Shown here in pieces: positions 63,335-64,000 of a DNA stretch of 64,000 bases (its first letter is position 1; each line of letters begins with the position of its first letter). A program made the position numbers and the translations under genes. Below the pieces are notes generated by a model, which had not been told where the DNA came from, ran no database searches, and worked only from the letters and a program-made list of their open reading frames with translations. The DNA is from Amycolatopsis sp. WQ 127309. GTDB lineage: Bacteria > Actinomycetota > Actinomycetes > Mycobacteriales > Pseudonocardiaceae. Location of the stretch: positions 4,030,001 through 4,094,000 of the forward strand of contig NZ_CP095481.1 of assembly GCF_023023025.1 (NCBI RefSeq). The letters are read 5' to 3'.

Positions 63335-63411
63335 GGTTCCTCCTCGGGGACGTCCTCCCACCATGCGGAGAACGTCCCCGGGAAGGCAAATCCAGTTGCC
63401 GGTTCGGCAAC

Positions 63412-64000
63412 TTACGCGGTGCCGTACACCTGCATCTCGTACAGCGAGTAACCGTACGCCGTGCCGCGCGTGACGCCGTTCATCCGCACGTACCGGCCGC
63501 TGCCGGCGAGCCCGGTCAGGTCGTCCGTGGCGCCGTTGCCGGTGGTCGTGCTGTAGATCGTCGTCCAGATCGTGCCGTCCGGCGAGGTCTGGATGCTGTA
63601 CGCCTTCCCGTACGCGGCCTCCCAGGTCAGCTTGACGTGCGAGACGGCCTTGGTCGCGCCGAGGTCGACGCGCAGCCACTCCGCCGCGGTCTCCTCGCTG
63701 GCCCAGCGGGTGCCGGTCAGGTTGCCGTCGAAGGCCGCGCTCGCCGGGTAGGACGACGACTCGGTCGACGACGCCGTCGCCGTCTTGCCCTGGGAAAGCA
63801 GCGTCTCGGTGCCGTCACCGCCGCCGGTGACCGTGACGCCCAGTGACGCGGTCTTCGTGCCGCCCGTGATGGTGATCGTCGCCGTGCCGGGGGTGGCGGT
63901 CGCGGCGGCGGTGACCGTGGCGGTCGAGGTGCCGCCGGCCGGTACCGACGTCGGTGAGAAGGAGACGCTGACGCCCGCGGGAGCGCCGCTCGCGGACAAC
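63412..64000 (-). CDS. C-terminal part of a secreted protein with CBM32 (F5/8 type C) domain, cut by window edge
   Basis: The 3' 589 bp of a larger gene entering from the right. It encodes an Ig-like/alpha-galactosidase-NEW3-type segment (VSVSFSPTSVPAGGTSTATV), a Gly linker and a discoidin/CBM32 domain (TASSTESSSYPASAAFDGNL, RWASEE, WLRVDLGATKAVSHVKLTWE, GRYVRMNGVTR, EMQVYG). Such tails are usual on secreted glycoside hydrolases; the catalytic part lies beyond the window. Confidence 0.85.
   Translation of the reverse strand, partial: LSASGAPAGVSVSFSPTSVPAGGTSTATVTAAATATPGTATITITGGTKTASLGVTVTGGGDGTETLLSQGKTATASSTESSSYPASAAFDGNLTGTRWASEETAAEWLRVDLGATKAVSHVKLTWEAAYGKAYSIQTSPDGTIWTTIYSTTTGNGATDDLTGLAGSGRYVRMNGVTRGTAYGYSLYEMQVYGTA

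Overview
The window is a gene-dense, roughly 70% GC stretch of an actinobacterial chromosome. Gene content (geosmin synthase, snapalysin, alpha-lytic-type protease, many GTG starts, chains of 4-bp gene overlaps) and long hairpins between genes suggest a Pseudonocardiaceae member, most likely Amycolatopsis or a close relative. The genus is an inference from memory of such genomes; no 16S gene is present. No rRNA, tRNA, CRISPR array, insertion sequence or phage module was seen.

Layout. 0.2-6.5 kb: secreted GH3 and GH1 glucosidases and a ThuA/ricin-lectin protein, with a PepSY membrane protein under a probable iron box. 6.6-11.1 kb: a tightly overlapping beta-oxidation-like operon (SCP-x-type thiolase, SRPBCC, MaoC hydratase, SDR, isovaleryl-CoA-dehydrogenase-like enzyme) from a promoter that appears leaderless and carries a palindrome between -35 and -10. 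11.1-17.0 kb: topoisomerase IV genes parE-parC; parC is split by a 435-residue intein with a LAGLIDADG endonuclease. 17.2-25.9 kb: small regulatory and redox units (PLD-like protein, FMN monooxygenase/reductase pair, ArsR operon, serine hydrolase, two divergent TetR genes, a truncated carboxymuconolactone decarboxylase).

26-45 kb is a carbohydrate-uptake region. A YtfQRT-YjfF-like ABC importer is followed by a secreted GH2 enzyme and is controlled by a divergent LacI gene. After an array of 21-bp repeats and an AAA ATPase comes a second operon: secreted GH27, two MalFG-type permeases, cytoplasmic GH95, a CE7 esterase, a binding lipoprotein and a GntR regulator. It has no ATPase of its own. 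Together the two systems would trim galactose-, fucose- or furanose-bearing polysaccharide outside the cell, import oligosaccharides and finish them inside.

45-64 kb: snapalysin, an HxlR/SDR pair with twin operators, a TetR gene and a P450, a TetR-controlled UvrA-paralogue plus siderophore-interacting protein operon, a six-gene operon (MBL hydrolase, DedA, membrane phosphodiesterase, glutaredoxin-like protein, SH3-like protein, methyltransferase), geosmin synthase, an S1 protease, a methyltransferase, and the 3' end of a secreted CBM32 protein cut by the window edge.
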